From NCBI GenBank assembly GCA_016839165.1, contig CP069300.1, forward strand, positions 2,728,001 through 2,792,000: a stretch of 64,000 bases of DNA, in the 5' to 3' direction. A program made the position numbers and the translations under genes. The DNA is from Bradyrhizobium sp. PSBB068. GTDB lineage: Bacteria; Pseudomonadota; Alphaproteobacteria; Rhizobiales; Xanthobacteraceae. Positions 56,961-64,000 of the stretch are shown in pieces. The first letter of the stretch is position 1; each line of letters begins with the position of its first letter. Under the pieces are notes generated by a model. It was not told the DNA's origin, searched no databases, and worked only from the letters and a program-made list of their open reading frames with translations.

Positions 56961-57665
56961 TCACACCGCCCCTGGAATGCGATTGAGCAGCCGTGCCACG
57001 GCCGTAACGTGCCAAGAGCCCCCACGAGGCGCATTGATGCCCTGGTTGTTTAGCTCCTCAGTGATGCCACGGACGCTCGTGACGCCAGAGCGCTTGATGC
57101 CCTCAACGATGCCCTGAAGGTCCATTGCGCGCTGTGCGGCCTTCTCTTTGATCCTCGCCACTGCTTCAGCGTTGCCGGTCTGCTTGCCCCGGAGAGCGCG
57201 CGCGCCGTTGGGGTTGCCCAGCTTCACCCCTCTGGCCTTTACGGCGGCGAGAGCATTCTTGGTTCGCTCGCTAATCATCCCGCCTTCCAACTCCGCTACC
57301 GCTGCCATCTGGGTCAGCAGAAAGCGGCCCATCGGCCCAGGGGGGACGCTGGGCAGGTCGCAGAAAACCAAATCGACGCCAGAGTTCACAAGCGACCGCA
57401 GGAGGTCCACGTTGCGCGTCAGGCGATCCAGCTTCGCGAAGACGATCTTGGCCCCGATAGCCTTGGCGTGGGAGAGGGCGGCCGCCAGCTTGGGCCGGTC
57501 CGACTTCTTGCCGCTCTCGGTTTCCACGTACTCCGCCACCAGCGTCCAACGTCCCCCATTGAGGTAGGCATCGACTGCGGCGCGCTGAGCTTCAATGCCA
57601 AGTCCTGAACGACCCTGCCTATCGGTGCTGACCCGGAGGTAGGAGATAAATTTTCCACTGGCCAT
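56961..57665 (-). CDS. small serine recombinase (resolvase/invertase type)
   Basis: A 234-residue serine recombinase. The catalytic Ser is in KFISYLRVSTDRQGRSGLGIEAQR, followed by KIVFAKLDRLTRNVDLLRSL and AAVAELEGGMISERTKNAL. The C-terminal helix-turn-helix region includes GVTSVRGITEELNNQGINAPRGGSWHVTAV. I chose ATG 57665 because family members begin just before KFISYLRVST; a GTG at 57686 would start within the adjacent 38-base palindrome. It may act at that palindrome or elsewhere. Confidence 0.88.
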   Translation of the reverse strand: MASGKFISYLRVSTDRQGRSGLGIEAQRAAVDAYLNGGRWTLVAEYVETESGKKSDRPKLAAALSHAKAIGAKIVFAKLDRLTRNVDLLRSLVNSGVDLVFCDLPSVPPGPMGRFLLTQMAAVAELEGGMISERTKNALAAVKARGVKLGNPNGARALRGKQTGNAEAVARIKEKAAQRAMDLQGIVEGIKRSGVTSVRGITEELNNQGINAPRGGSWHVTAVARLLNRIPGAV

Positions 57666-57682
57666 GGTCCAAACACCCTGAA

Positions 57683-57720
57683 ACACATTTTGCTGTAACC
57701 GACGTTACATGAAAATGTGT
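57683..57720. promoter_or_regulatory. 38-base near-perfect palindrome beside the serine recombinase
   Basis: Left arm ACACATTTT-GC-TGTAAC (57683-57699) and right arm GTTACA-TG-AAAATGTGT (57704-57720) are complementary at 15 of 17 positions, around the centre CGAC. The arm ends lie 18 bases upstream of the recombinase ATG. Resolvase-type genes commonly sit against their recombination/operator site, so this is a candidate res/crossover or autoregulatory site. Confidence 0.6.
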
Positions 57721-57908
57721 ACAACGCTCATAGGACTTTTTGAATCCCAGGGATTCCGATTTGCATGGCTGGCCTTCAACCGTTCGGGCTGTGGGAATTG
57801 GGGAGAGCACTCGCAATGGGTGTGCAATACCCCGCCTTGCACGTCGAATCACTATAATGGGGACCGCAAGCGAATCAGCGGGCAAGTAGAAATCGGTCGG
57901 GGTTCTGA

Positions 57909-59288
57909 ATGGAGAAGCGCCAAATTACGAATGACGAAGCGGAGATCATCCTTTCCTACGATGAGAACCACTTCCGCGATTTGAAGGCAAAAGAAATTGC
58001 GCCTGCGAAGCTCTCGCGCGCCGTTTCCGCTTTCGCCAACACCGCAGGCGGGGAACTGTTCGTGGGCATTATGGAGCATGACGACGGTACGAGAACCTGG
58101 GCCGGATTCGGGGACATAGAAGCGGCAAACGGCTTAGTGCAAGTGCTTGAGGCACTTTCGCCAATGGGCAATCTCTATTCAGCGCAGTTCTTGAGCGCGA
58201 CAGGTAAGGAGGGACTCGTTCTTCATCTGGCTGTCCGCAAGACGCGCGAGGTCATTAGCGCAACCGACGGCACGGCCTACGTCAGGAGAGGCGCGCAAAA
58301 CTTGCCCGTCACAGGAGAGGATGCGCTGAAACGTCTCCATCTCGACAAAGGGCTTTCGACGTTTGAGGACGATACCGTTAACGTACCTAGCGACACGATT
58401 ACCAATTCAGTTACGACGCTTGAGTTTGTCCTGTTACAGGTTCCGAGTGCGGAGCCGGATGCTTGGCTGAAGTCGCAGTTCGTTCTTACGAATGATAAGC
58501 CCACCGTCGCTGGAGTGCTGTTGTTTGCGGACGAGCCGCAGGCCGCATTACCGAAACGAAGCGCCATCAAAGTGTTTCGCTATGCCACCAGGGAGGAGGG
58601 AGTAGACCGAGAAACGCTCGCATTTGATCCTCTCAGCATAGAAGGTCCGATCTACGATCTAATATCGAAGGCCGTTTCTACAACGAAGGAGATCGTTCAA
58701 GGCATCAAACGCGTGGGCGAAGCTGGGTTGGAAGAAGTCAGCTATCCAGACGAGACTCTGCACGAGATCATAACTAACGCTGTGCTCCACCGGGACTACA
58801 GCCACCAAACCGATGTTCAAATACGCATCTATGATGATCGAATTGAGGTTGAGAGCCCCGGCCGCTTTCCTGGACACATTACAGCAGCCAATGTCCTTAC
58901 AGAGCAATTCGCACGCAACCCGAAGCTGGTGCGCCTGATCAACAAATTCCCAGATCCTCCTAATAAGGACGTGGGGGAGGGTCTAAACACTGCTTTCGCG
59001 GCTATGCGGCGCATAAGATTGAAGGAACCAGAGATTGCTGAAGGCGCGAACTCAGTGACAGTCTTCATTCGCCATGAGCGCCTATCGTCGCCTGCTTCGA
59101 TGGTCATGGAATATCTTGAGACCAATCCGACCATTACCAACGAAATCGGGCGCGGCATCACGGGCTTGAGGCGAGACGTCCAGATGAAAGATATCTTCGT
59201 CCTATTGAGAAAGAAGGGGGTGCTGGAGCAAGTTCCTGGAAAGCGAGGCCGAGCCACAGCGTGGAGGAAGGTGCAGCCTCCCAGCTAG
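57909..59288 (+). CDS. AlbA_2 (Schlafen-type) plus HATPase_c_4 protein
   Basis: A 459-residue protein. The N-terminal AlbA_2 domain has FANTAGGELFVGI and LFSLAVRKTREVISATDGTAYVRRGAQN-like repeats at residues 35-120. The GHKL ATPase-like C-terminal domain starts near YPDETLHEIITNAVLHRDYSHQTDVQIRIYDDRIEVESPG (N-box) with DVGEGLNTAFAAMRR. A winged-helix tail follows (PTITNEIGRGITGLRRDVQMKD). Members are found in islands and often act in transcription or defence. It begins the accessory block of the island. Confidence 0.85.
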   Translation: MEKRQITNDEAEIILSYDENHFRDLKAKEIAPAKLSRAVSAFANTAGGELFVGIMEHDDGTRTWAGFGDIEAANGLVQVLEALSPMGNLYSAQFLSATGKEGLVLHLAVRKTREVISATDGTAYVRRGAQNLPVTGEDALKRLHLDKGLSTFEDDTVNVPSDTITNSVTTLEFVLLQVPSAEPDAWLKSQFVLTNDKPTVAGVLLFADEPQAALPKRSAIKVFRYATREEGVDRETLAFDPLSIEGPIYDLISKAVSTTKEIVQGIKRVGEAGLEEVSYPDETLHEIITNAVLHRDYSHQTDVQIRIYDDRIEVESPGRFPGHITAANVLTEQFARNPKLVRLINKFPDPPNKDVGEGLNTAFAAMRRIRLKEPEIAEGANSVTVFIRHERLSSPASMVMEYLETNPTITNEIGRGITGLRRDVQMKDIFVLLRKKGVLEQVPGKRGRATAWRKVQPPS

Positions 59289-59340
59289 CGCGCGCATCAA
59301 TACGGCGGATGATGACGATGGCAGCAGGGAGGCTCGCGAA

Positions 59341-60720
59341 GTGTCAAATGACAAGCGTTTATTGTTCGGCAGTGATTTTGGTACGGGCGAAAGCGCGCTT
59401 CATTTCTTAAGCAACCAGAATTTCCATGAGGCAAGCCTGATCGTTTGGCAGCCCTCGACAGCGTTCGGCGAAGTTCATCCACAGCAGCACGGGCGCGCCG
59501 TGGCCTCTTTGGACACTGCAATGCTTCTTTCAGATAGGTTGTCTTCCCTTGCTGATTGGATAAGGCAAGGTCACACGCTCATACTGATCGGACACGCTCC
59601 CCTCAAATACAATTTTCAAGACCCGCAGTCAGGCCGTGTCGTTCCTGTGCCGTTAGAAGGGCATCCTCCGCTTGATGAGATTGAATTCAAAAGCGCTGGC
59701 GGTACTCGCATCGAGTATTGTGGTCCAGCGTCCGCTTCGAACCTGTTCAAGCCCCACTTACCACTCCTCAAGTACGATGTGGTAATTGGCGGAGAGGGCT
59801 TGGCGCCTCTTCTGCGAGTGGCGCTTGGAGGGCGAGGAGAGCCGCAAATTGTTCGTGGCTATCGTCGCTATGGAGGCGGACTTATCGTTTATTTGCCCAA
59901 AGTAGTCGTGGGCGCTCAGACCGCTGCCTTCATAGACGATGTTTCGCAGCTTCCTGGAATGCTCGCACCCTCACCGACAGAAGTTCCTCACTGGATTGAT
60001 CGATATCAATCAACAGGCGATAAGGAGCTATTCGCCAAAGTTGCAGCTTTAACAAGCCGTCTCGAAGAGTTACAGAGCCAGTTGAACGTTCAGCAAGGCC
60101 TCATCCAGAGTTCGCGTGACCTGAAGAAGCTGATTTTTGATACCGGCACTGGGTTTGCTGAGGCCGTTGCCGACGCCCTAGAAGAACTTGGATTGTCCGT
60201 TGTTGAAGGCCCACACCCTCGTGCAGACCTCCTCGCATCGGACGGAGCGCGATATGCGGCTGTCGAGGCTAAGGGTATCGAGGGCACAACGAAGGAGAAG
60301 GATGTCCGAGAGGTTGCCCAGTGGATGGCCGAAGTGGATAGCGCTCTGGCGGACGACGGTGACGACAACGACCCTGACTTGGCTCGGTACGTAACGCAAC
60401 TGGCTAAGTTACCGATCCAACGAGACGGAAGTGACTGCAAGGGCCTTCTGATTATGGGCACCTATCGTAAGCTTCCGTTGTCGGAACGAGACTCGCCAAG
60501 CTTCACGGAGCCGGTTGTCCGAGTGATAGAGCGGGCGGATATTTGCGCGCTAACAGGAGCGCAATTGCTGGGGCTTGTCTTGCAGTCGCGGGAAAATCCC
60601 GCTTTGAAACCGATCATACTTAAGGAGCTTTTCGAGACACGAGGGGTCCTCGCGCGCGCATCTAGTTGGGACGAGTTCTTAGCGAAAGTAGCACCTGAAA
60701 ACGCGGTTAAGGACGGTTAG
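59341..60720 (+). CDS. putative PD-(D/E)XK nuclease with N-terminal GATase-like domain
   Basis: A 459-residue protein from GTG 59341 behind AGGGAGG. The N-terminal half (1-210) has a Rossmann/glutamine-amidotransferase-like look (SLADWIRQGHTLILIGHAP and GGGLIVYLPK). A coiled coil covers 230-262. The C-terminal half has a restriction-endonuclease-like core: FAEAVADALEELGLSVVE (Glu274), RADLLASDG (Asp296) and YAAVEAKG (Glu309-x-Lys311). It starts 52 bases after the AlbA_2 gene and is followed at 10 bases by a HEPN-like gene. DNA or RNA cleavage is inferred, not shown. Confidence 0.65.
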   Translation: MSNDKRLLFGSDFGTGESALHFLSNQNFHEASLIVWQPSTAFGEVHPQQHGRAVASLDTAMLLSDRLSSLADWIRQGHTLILIGHAPLKYNFQDPQSGRVVPVPLEGHPPLDEIEFKSAGGTRIEYCGPASASNLFKPHLPLLKYDVVIGGEGLAPLLRVALGGRGEPQIVRGYRRYGGGLIVYLPKVVVGAQTAAFIDDVSQLPGMLAPSPTEVPHWIDRYQSTGDKELFAKVAALTSRLEELQSQLNVQQGLIQSSRDLKKLIFDTGTGFAEAVADALEELGLSVVEGPHPRADLLASDGARYAAVEAKGIEGTTKEKDVREVAQWMAEVDSALADDGDDNDPDLARYVTQLAKLPIQRDGSDCKGLLIMGTYRKLPLSERDSPSFTEPVVRVIERADICALTGAQLLGLVLQSRENPALKPIILKELFETRGVLARASSWDEFLAKVAPENAVKDG

Positions 60721-60730
60721 GAGCCAATTC

Positions 60731-61480
60731 ATGCCCCGCGTAGTTCCCTCGCAAGTCGCTTCTTTTATCGATCAAGCGTTCGAGAGCGATGCCGTCGGCG
60801 TCAGTCACAACACGGCAGGGATGTTTTCAGCGCTTGTGCGCCTGGTTGAGGAGATTCCTCAAGAGTTGCTCACCTTGGGGGCATCCGACTACGATGATCT
60901 AATTTGCGGAATGGAGGCGATACGAAGCAGCGTCACTTTCTGGCAGCAGAAGGGAGTAGGTTCTATCGGAGCACCCACGGTAGTTAATCGGAGAGCGCTG
61001 AATCTAATTCACTCAGCCTTGCTCAAGTGCCCGGATGAAATTCCGTCGCCCTCTACCGCAGACTTGGCGTTCATTGAAGACGCAGAGCTCAAAGATAGCA
61101 TACGGCTAGACATCAGCACGGCCACCAGCGCGTTTCACAACGGTGAGTGGAAGGCCGCAACAGTGTTGGCTGGCTCGGCCGCCGAAGCATTGCTTCTGTG
61201 GGCAATCACGGATTCGTCCGAGCTACAAACCTTGCCATCACCTCCGAAGGGTGCGCCAGATCGGTGGGGTCTTGGTGACTACATCGGCGTAGCCGAAACA
61301 CTTTCCCTCATCGACGCCGATACTGCGAAACAGGCTACATTGGCGAAGAATTTCCGAAACCTTGTGCATCCCGGGCGCGCGCAGCGGTTGGGCGAGAGCT
61401 GCGACCGCGCGACGGCTTTAACCGCGCTGGCCGCGTTGGAGCACATTGTACGGGACCTGATTAGACGACCCGCTCCTTAA
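60731..61480 (+). CDS. HEPN-like protein of accessory operon
   Basis: A 249-residue helical protein. An AGGAG site overlaps the nuclease stop. The C-terminal region has the HEPN-like pattern DISTATSAFHNGEWKAATVLAGSAAEALLLWAI followed by LAKNFRNLVHPGRAQR. Arg209 and His213 form an R-N-x-x-H motif, one residue shorter than the canonical HEPN Rx4-6H, although RNLxHPG is seen in many HEPN-like families. HEPN proteins commonly cleave RNA or act as toxin or adaptor. Together with the upstream gene it forms a two-gene operon. Confidence 0.65.
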   Translation: MPRVVPSQVASFIDQAFESDAVGVSHNTAGMFSALVRLVEEIPQELLTLGASDYDDLICGMEAIRSSVTFWQQKGVGSIGAPTVVNRRALNLIHSALLKCPDEIPSPSTADLAFIEDAELKDSIRLDISTATSAFHNGEWKAATVLAGSAAEALLLWAITDSSELQTLPSPPKGAPDRWGLGDYIGVAETLSLIDADTAKQATLAKNFRNLVHPGRAQRLGESCDRATALTALAALEHIVRDLIRRPAP

Positions 61481-61591
61481 TCAGGCAATCAAATGCTCCT
61501 GCACTTAGTCTGCAAAATCCTACATTAGGCGAGGTCTGCATCTCGTGCGAACGTGCGCAACAGAGCCGTGGAAGGCTCCGGAGGTAGCGCG

Positions 61592-62176
61592 ATGGCTGAC
61601 AAGAAGTTCAAATGCGTCCCGTTTGTAACGGAGGTTATGACCGCGCGCTATCCGAGGCTGTCGGAGCCTGACACCCAGGGCGAGTACGCTGACGGCAAGT
61701 ACAAGACGGAAGCGACTGCTGGCAGCGACTACACCGAGCGCTTGCAGGATGAAATCCAAAGGGTCGCGGAGGCCAACTTCCCTCGTAAGAAGCACGTACA
61801 CGTTCCGTGGAGGGACACGAGGGAGGGCGAGATTGCCTTCATCTTCAAGTCTCCGAAGATGCGGCCGGAGCTTAGCGATGCCAAGGGCAATCCTCTTGTG
61901 GCTGGCATTGTCATCCATGGAGGCTCGCTTATTCGCCTTTCGGGCGTCATCGCTGCTTGGGAGAAAGGGGCCAAGCGGGGCGTTTCGCTGTGGCCAGATG
62001 CCGTGCGCGTCATAAAGCTCGCTGACGGCGCTGAAGCCGCGCGGGTTGATGATCCCGAAGGCATCCCCAGCGGCGCGCAGGCGTTCGGGCCTCCTGAAGA
62101 CGGCTTTGACGGGGCTGCATACGCCCAGTGGTGCAATCGCCTTGATTGCCCGTTCAATCGGCGTCAGGCACCGTAG
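61592..62176 (+). CDS. phage ssDNA-binding protein, DUF2815/T7 gp2.5-like
   Basis: A 194-residue protein from ATG 61592 with a strong GGAGG site. The segments ARYPRLSEPDTQGEYADGKYKTE, GGSLIRLSGVIAAWEKGAKRGVSLWPDAVRVIKL and the acidic C-terminus (DDPEGIPSGAQAFGPPEDGFDG) are the layout of phage DUF2815/gp2.5-like ssDNA-binding proteins, in which the acidic tail recruits replication partners. It overlaps the convergent integrase gene by 23 bases. Assignment is from pattern recall. Confidence 0.6.
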   Translation: MADKKFKCVPFVTEVMTARYPRLSEPDTQGEYADGKYKTEATAGSDYTERLQDEIQRVAEANFPRKKHVHVPWRDTREGEIAFIFKSPKMRPELSDAKGNPLVAGIVIHGGSLIRLSGVIAAWEKGAKRGVSLWPDAVRVIKLADGAEAARVDDPEGIPSGAQAFGPPEDGFDGAAYAQWCNRLDCPFNRRQAP

Positions 62177-63491
62177 CTGAAGCCATCGCTTTCATCACTT
62201 CGGTTCCGTAGTCCACCTTTTCAATAGCCTTCCGTAAGTTCACAAGGTCTCCCTTGGAGTAGTGGCCATAGGTCATGCTTCCCTTACGGCTATGTCCTAC
62301 GAGTAGCTTGACGGTGCTCTCAGGCACCTCCAGCCCTTCCATACGTGTGATGAAGGTATGCCGCAGGGCGTGGAAGTCCTGCTTATCTCCAGTGACCCCC
62401 GCCTGATCTCTGAACCGGCCATACGCCTTGCTGATGTACCAGGAGCGTTTGTCGTCTGGTCCGCCCGGCTCAAGACCTGCGAACAGATACTCATCCTTGT
62501 CCTTCTGGCGGCGCTCTATGATGCCCACGGCTAGGGGATGGACAGGTATCTCACGTTTGGCCGCGCGCGTTTTGCCGCTGGTGATGACCAACCAATATCC
62601 ATCCTCGCGCTTGTGAACGTCAGAGCGCTTCAAGGCGCACAACTCCTCCAAGCGCGCGCCATGCAGTAAGGCGAGCCTAAGAAGGTCGCTAAGGACCTGG
62701 GCGAACTTGGGTGTGCTGTAGCGGCCTTTGAGGAGCTTCAAAAGCGCGTCCTCACTGAGGCGCTTGCGGTCAGGCTCCTGCTTCTTGCCAAGTTGCTGGC
62801 CGAGCCAAGGATTGTCCCCGGCCACCCCACGGCCTTTTAGCCAACGCCAGAGAGAGGAGAGGGAGGAGACGTGCCGTCTGGCGGTAGCGCGGGCAAAGCC
62901 GGAGGTGTTCATAAGGTCTGTGACGTATTCCCCCGCCTTCTTCCGGGTCACCTCCTCAATGGACACGCTGTCGCTGGCCCAGCCCATAAAGCGCTTAATG
63001 GTGCTCTCGTGCTGCGCCTTCGTTTGGCCCGCGTGCTGGACCTCAGCCAGCCAGAGGGGGTACTGGTCCTTCAGCAGCGTGGCTTGACCTGTGGCAGCGT
63101 TGTAGAAGCGCGCAGCGGCCTCTGAGCCATCCTTGTCGAGTATCTCGCGCGCCTTAGCCTTCAGCCGGTCAAGCTCTTCTTCGTATTCGTTCCACTCGTG
63201 GTCCTCTTCGTCCTCGTGCCACACGTTCTTGGAGCTTTCGAGCGCTTGGCGGAACTCGGCCGCCAGCCGGGACAGCTTCGCATCCTCATCGCTGGCGCCT
63301 TTAGCCAGTTCAGCAATCCGCCGATGGAAGTCAGCAACATAGAAGTGCTTGCGCTTGTTCGCTTCAGCAAGGCTGTCGGTGCCCAGAGACTTTTTGAAGC
63401 GCTTCCGGCCTGCCTTCGCCTGTAGCGGCTTAGGTACCTCCACCACGACCGAATATGTGTTGTACTGCTTGACGAGATACTTCCGGTCCAT
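62154..63491 (-). CDS. tyrosine site-specific integrase
   Basis: A 445-residue integrase from ATG 63491 with AGGTGG upstream; a GTG twelve bases earlier is possible. It has an N-terminal arm-binding region and core-binding domain (WASDSVSIEEVTRKKAGEYVTDLMN). The catalytic Arg is in LALLHGARLEELCAL, His-x2-Arg in HALRHTFITRM, and the last His and nucleophile Tyr in LVGHSRKGSMTYGHYSKGD. It is 92 bases from the right att repeat and oriented into the island. It should integrate at the tRNA-Gln 3' end and, with a helper, excise. Confidence 0.94.
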   Translation of the reverse strand: MDRKYLVKQYNTYSVVVEVPKPLQAKAGRKRFKKSLGTDSLAEANKRKHFYVADFHRRIAELAKGASDEDAKLSRLAAEFRQALESSKNVWHEDEEDHEWNEYEEELDRLKAKAREILDKDGSEAAARFYNAATGQATLLKDQYPLWLAEVQHAGQTKAQHESTIKRFMGWASDSVSIEEVTRKKAGEYVTDLMNTSGFARATARRHVSSLSSLWRWLKGRGVAGDNPWLGQQLGKKQEPDRKRLSEDALLKLLKGRYSTPKFAQVLSDLLRLALLHGARLEELCALKRSDVHKREDGYWLVITSGKTRAAKREIPVHPLAVGIIERRQKDKDEYLFAGLEPGGPDDKRSWYISKAYGRFRDQAGVTGDKQDFHALRHTFITRMEGLEVPESTVKLLVGHSRKGSMTYGHYSKGDLVNLRKAIEKVDYGTEVMKAMASATVPDAD

Positions 63492-63583
63492 TGGGCAAAC
63501 CACCTAGCTGACCCACCTAGACTTATTGGCGAAAACATCTATAAACAAGCCATTCTAGGGCTTCCGCGACGTTCTGGCAGAGT

Positions 63584-63601
63584 ATCCAGGTTCCCCAGCC
63601 A
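63584..63601. repeat. right attachment repeat (attR)
   Basis: Bases ATCCAGGTTCCCCAGCCA, identical to the tRNA-Gln 3' end at 45252-45269. It marks the junction with the chromosome, which resumes with ATCTGCCAC. Confidence 0.92.
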
Positions 63602-63711
63602 ATCTGCCACAGCGGCGAAGCCATACCCCAAAATTCCGATGATCGCCCGCGGCCACCAGCTCCCGATGGTGACGCCGGTCGTGACAAGACAGCAGCCCAC
63701 GGCATCGAGGC

Positions 63712-63733
63712 TGGATTAGCCCGGCGTAATCCA
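63712..63733. repeat. palindromic chromosomal intergenic repeat
   Basis: TGGATTA-GCCCGGCG-TAATCCA is a hairpin of the type scattered through high-GC proteobacterial genomes (GGATTAC...GTAATCC). It lies in the chromosomal segment after the island, in a 180-base stretch without a convincing gene. Confidence 0.6.
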
Positions 63734-63782
63734 CCATGGTCTCGCGCGTGAGGTCCTGGGTGTTGCGACAGAGGTTTGGGTG

Positions 63783-64000
63783 ATGGACGAAATTCTTTAT
63801 GCGCGCGAGGCGTCGATCGGCGTCGACGAGTTCATCGAGGTGTTGCGCCAATCGGGCCTCGGCGAGCGGCGTCCGCTCGCGGATACCGAGCGGATGGCGC
63901 GGATGATCGCCAATGCCAACCTGATCGTGACGGCGCGCAAGGCGCACCAACTCGTCGGCGTCTCGCGCGCGCTGACCGATTTCGCCTATTGCTGCTATTT
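63783..64000 (+). CDS. GNAT-family N-acetyltransferase, 5' part
   Basis: The start of an acetyltransferase that runs off the window edge (72 residues visible). MDEILYAREASIGVDEFIEVLRQSGLGERRPLADTERM precedes an HQLVGVSRALTDFAYCCY beta-strand typical of GNAT motif A. The acetyl-CoA site lies beyond the window. Confidence 0.8.
   Translation, partial: MDEILYAREASIGVDEFIEVLRQSGLGERRPLADTERMARMIANANLIVTARKAHQLVGVSRALTDFAYCCY

Larger units (their letters stand above)
45196..63601. mobile_element. tRNA-Gln-integrated phage-like island with accessory genes
   Basis: An 18.4 kb element bounded by the tRNA-Gln 3' end and its 18-base copy. It carries a tyrosine integrase at its right end, phage-type replication and tail genes, a serine recombinase and an accessory defence-like operon. 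Codon use and GC content are lower and more mixed than the flanking chromosome, judged by eye. No capsid, portal or terminase gene is evident, so it is a degraded prophage or a satellite-like element rather than a full phage. Confidence 0.9.

Overview
The window is high-GC DNA from an alphaproteobacterium, most likely Bradyrhizobium or a close relative. The evidence is a complete gene set for the very-long-chain fatty acid of lipid A (acpXL/fabZXL/fabF2XL/fabF1XL/lpxXL, typical of Rhizobiales), two copies of a Bradyrhizobium-type intergenic palindrome, a roughly 400-base repeated intergenic element that I recognise from memory of that genus, and many short family-specific hypothetical proteins.

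Chromosomal part, 1 to 45195. 1-3694 is a beta-oxidation operon (SCP-x-type thiolase cut by the window edge, two MaoC-type hydratases, SDR, acyl-CoA dehydrogenase). 3718-9718 holds a soluble PAS chemoreceptor, a ThDP enzyme paired with an FAD amino-acid dehydrogenase, and two small proteins. 9720-10464 is repeat DNA. 10465-13144 has a haloalkane dehalogenase divergent from an enoyl-CoA hydratase with a palindromic operator between them, then a quinone oxidoreductase. 13419-19165 has a motA/motB pair and two tandem kup potassium transporters. 19303-21926 has a rhodanese, a class I aminotransferase and a PotF-like binding protein. 21957-26270 is the lipid A VLCFA cluster. 26450-45038 is mixed housekeeping: a KirBac channel, ParB-like protein, MgtC-like protein, AhpD-like protein, HerA-like ATPase, GGDEF-EAL protein, extradiol dioxygenase with an operator in its promoter, a SoxCD-like pair, amino-acid permease, gamma-glutamyltransferase and PBP1A.

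Island, 45196 to 63601. An 18.4 kb element sits in tRNA-Gln(CUG). An 18-base copy of the tRNA 3' end (45252-45269) recurs at 63584-63601, next to a tyrosine integrase. The cargo is phage-like but incomplete: a helicase-type ATPase, a tail-collar protein, an ejection-protein-like large protein, small repeat-module proteins (one interrupted by an in-frame UGA) and a T7 gp2.5/DUF2815-like ssDNA-binding protein. No capsid, portal or terminase is visible. It also carries a stand-alone zinc-ribbon domain from an IS1595-type transposase, a serine recombinase whose start lies against a 38-base near-perfect palindrome, and an accessory block of three genes: AlbA_2/HATPase protein, PD-(D/E)XK-like nuclease and HEPN-like protein. 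That block (57909-61480) is the best candidate for an undescribed, probably anti-phage, system.

Right edge, 63602 to 64000. The chromosome resumes with a palindromic repeat and the start of a GNAT acetyltransferase.
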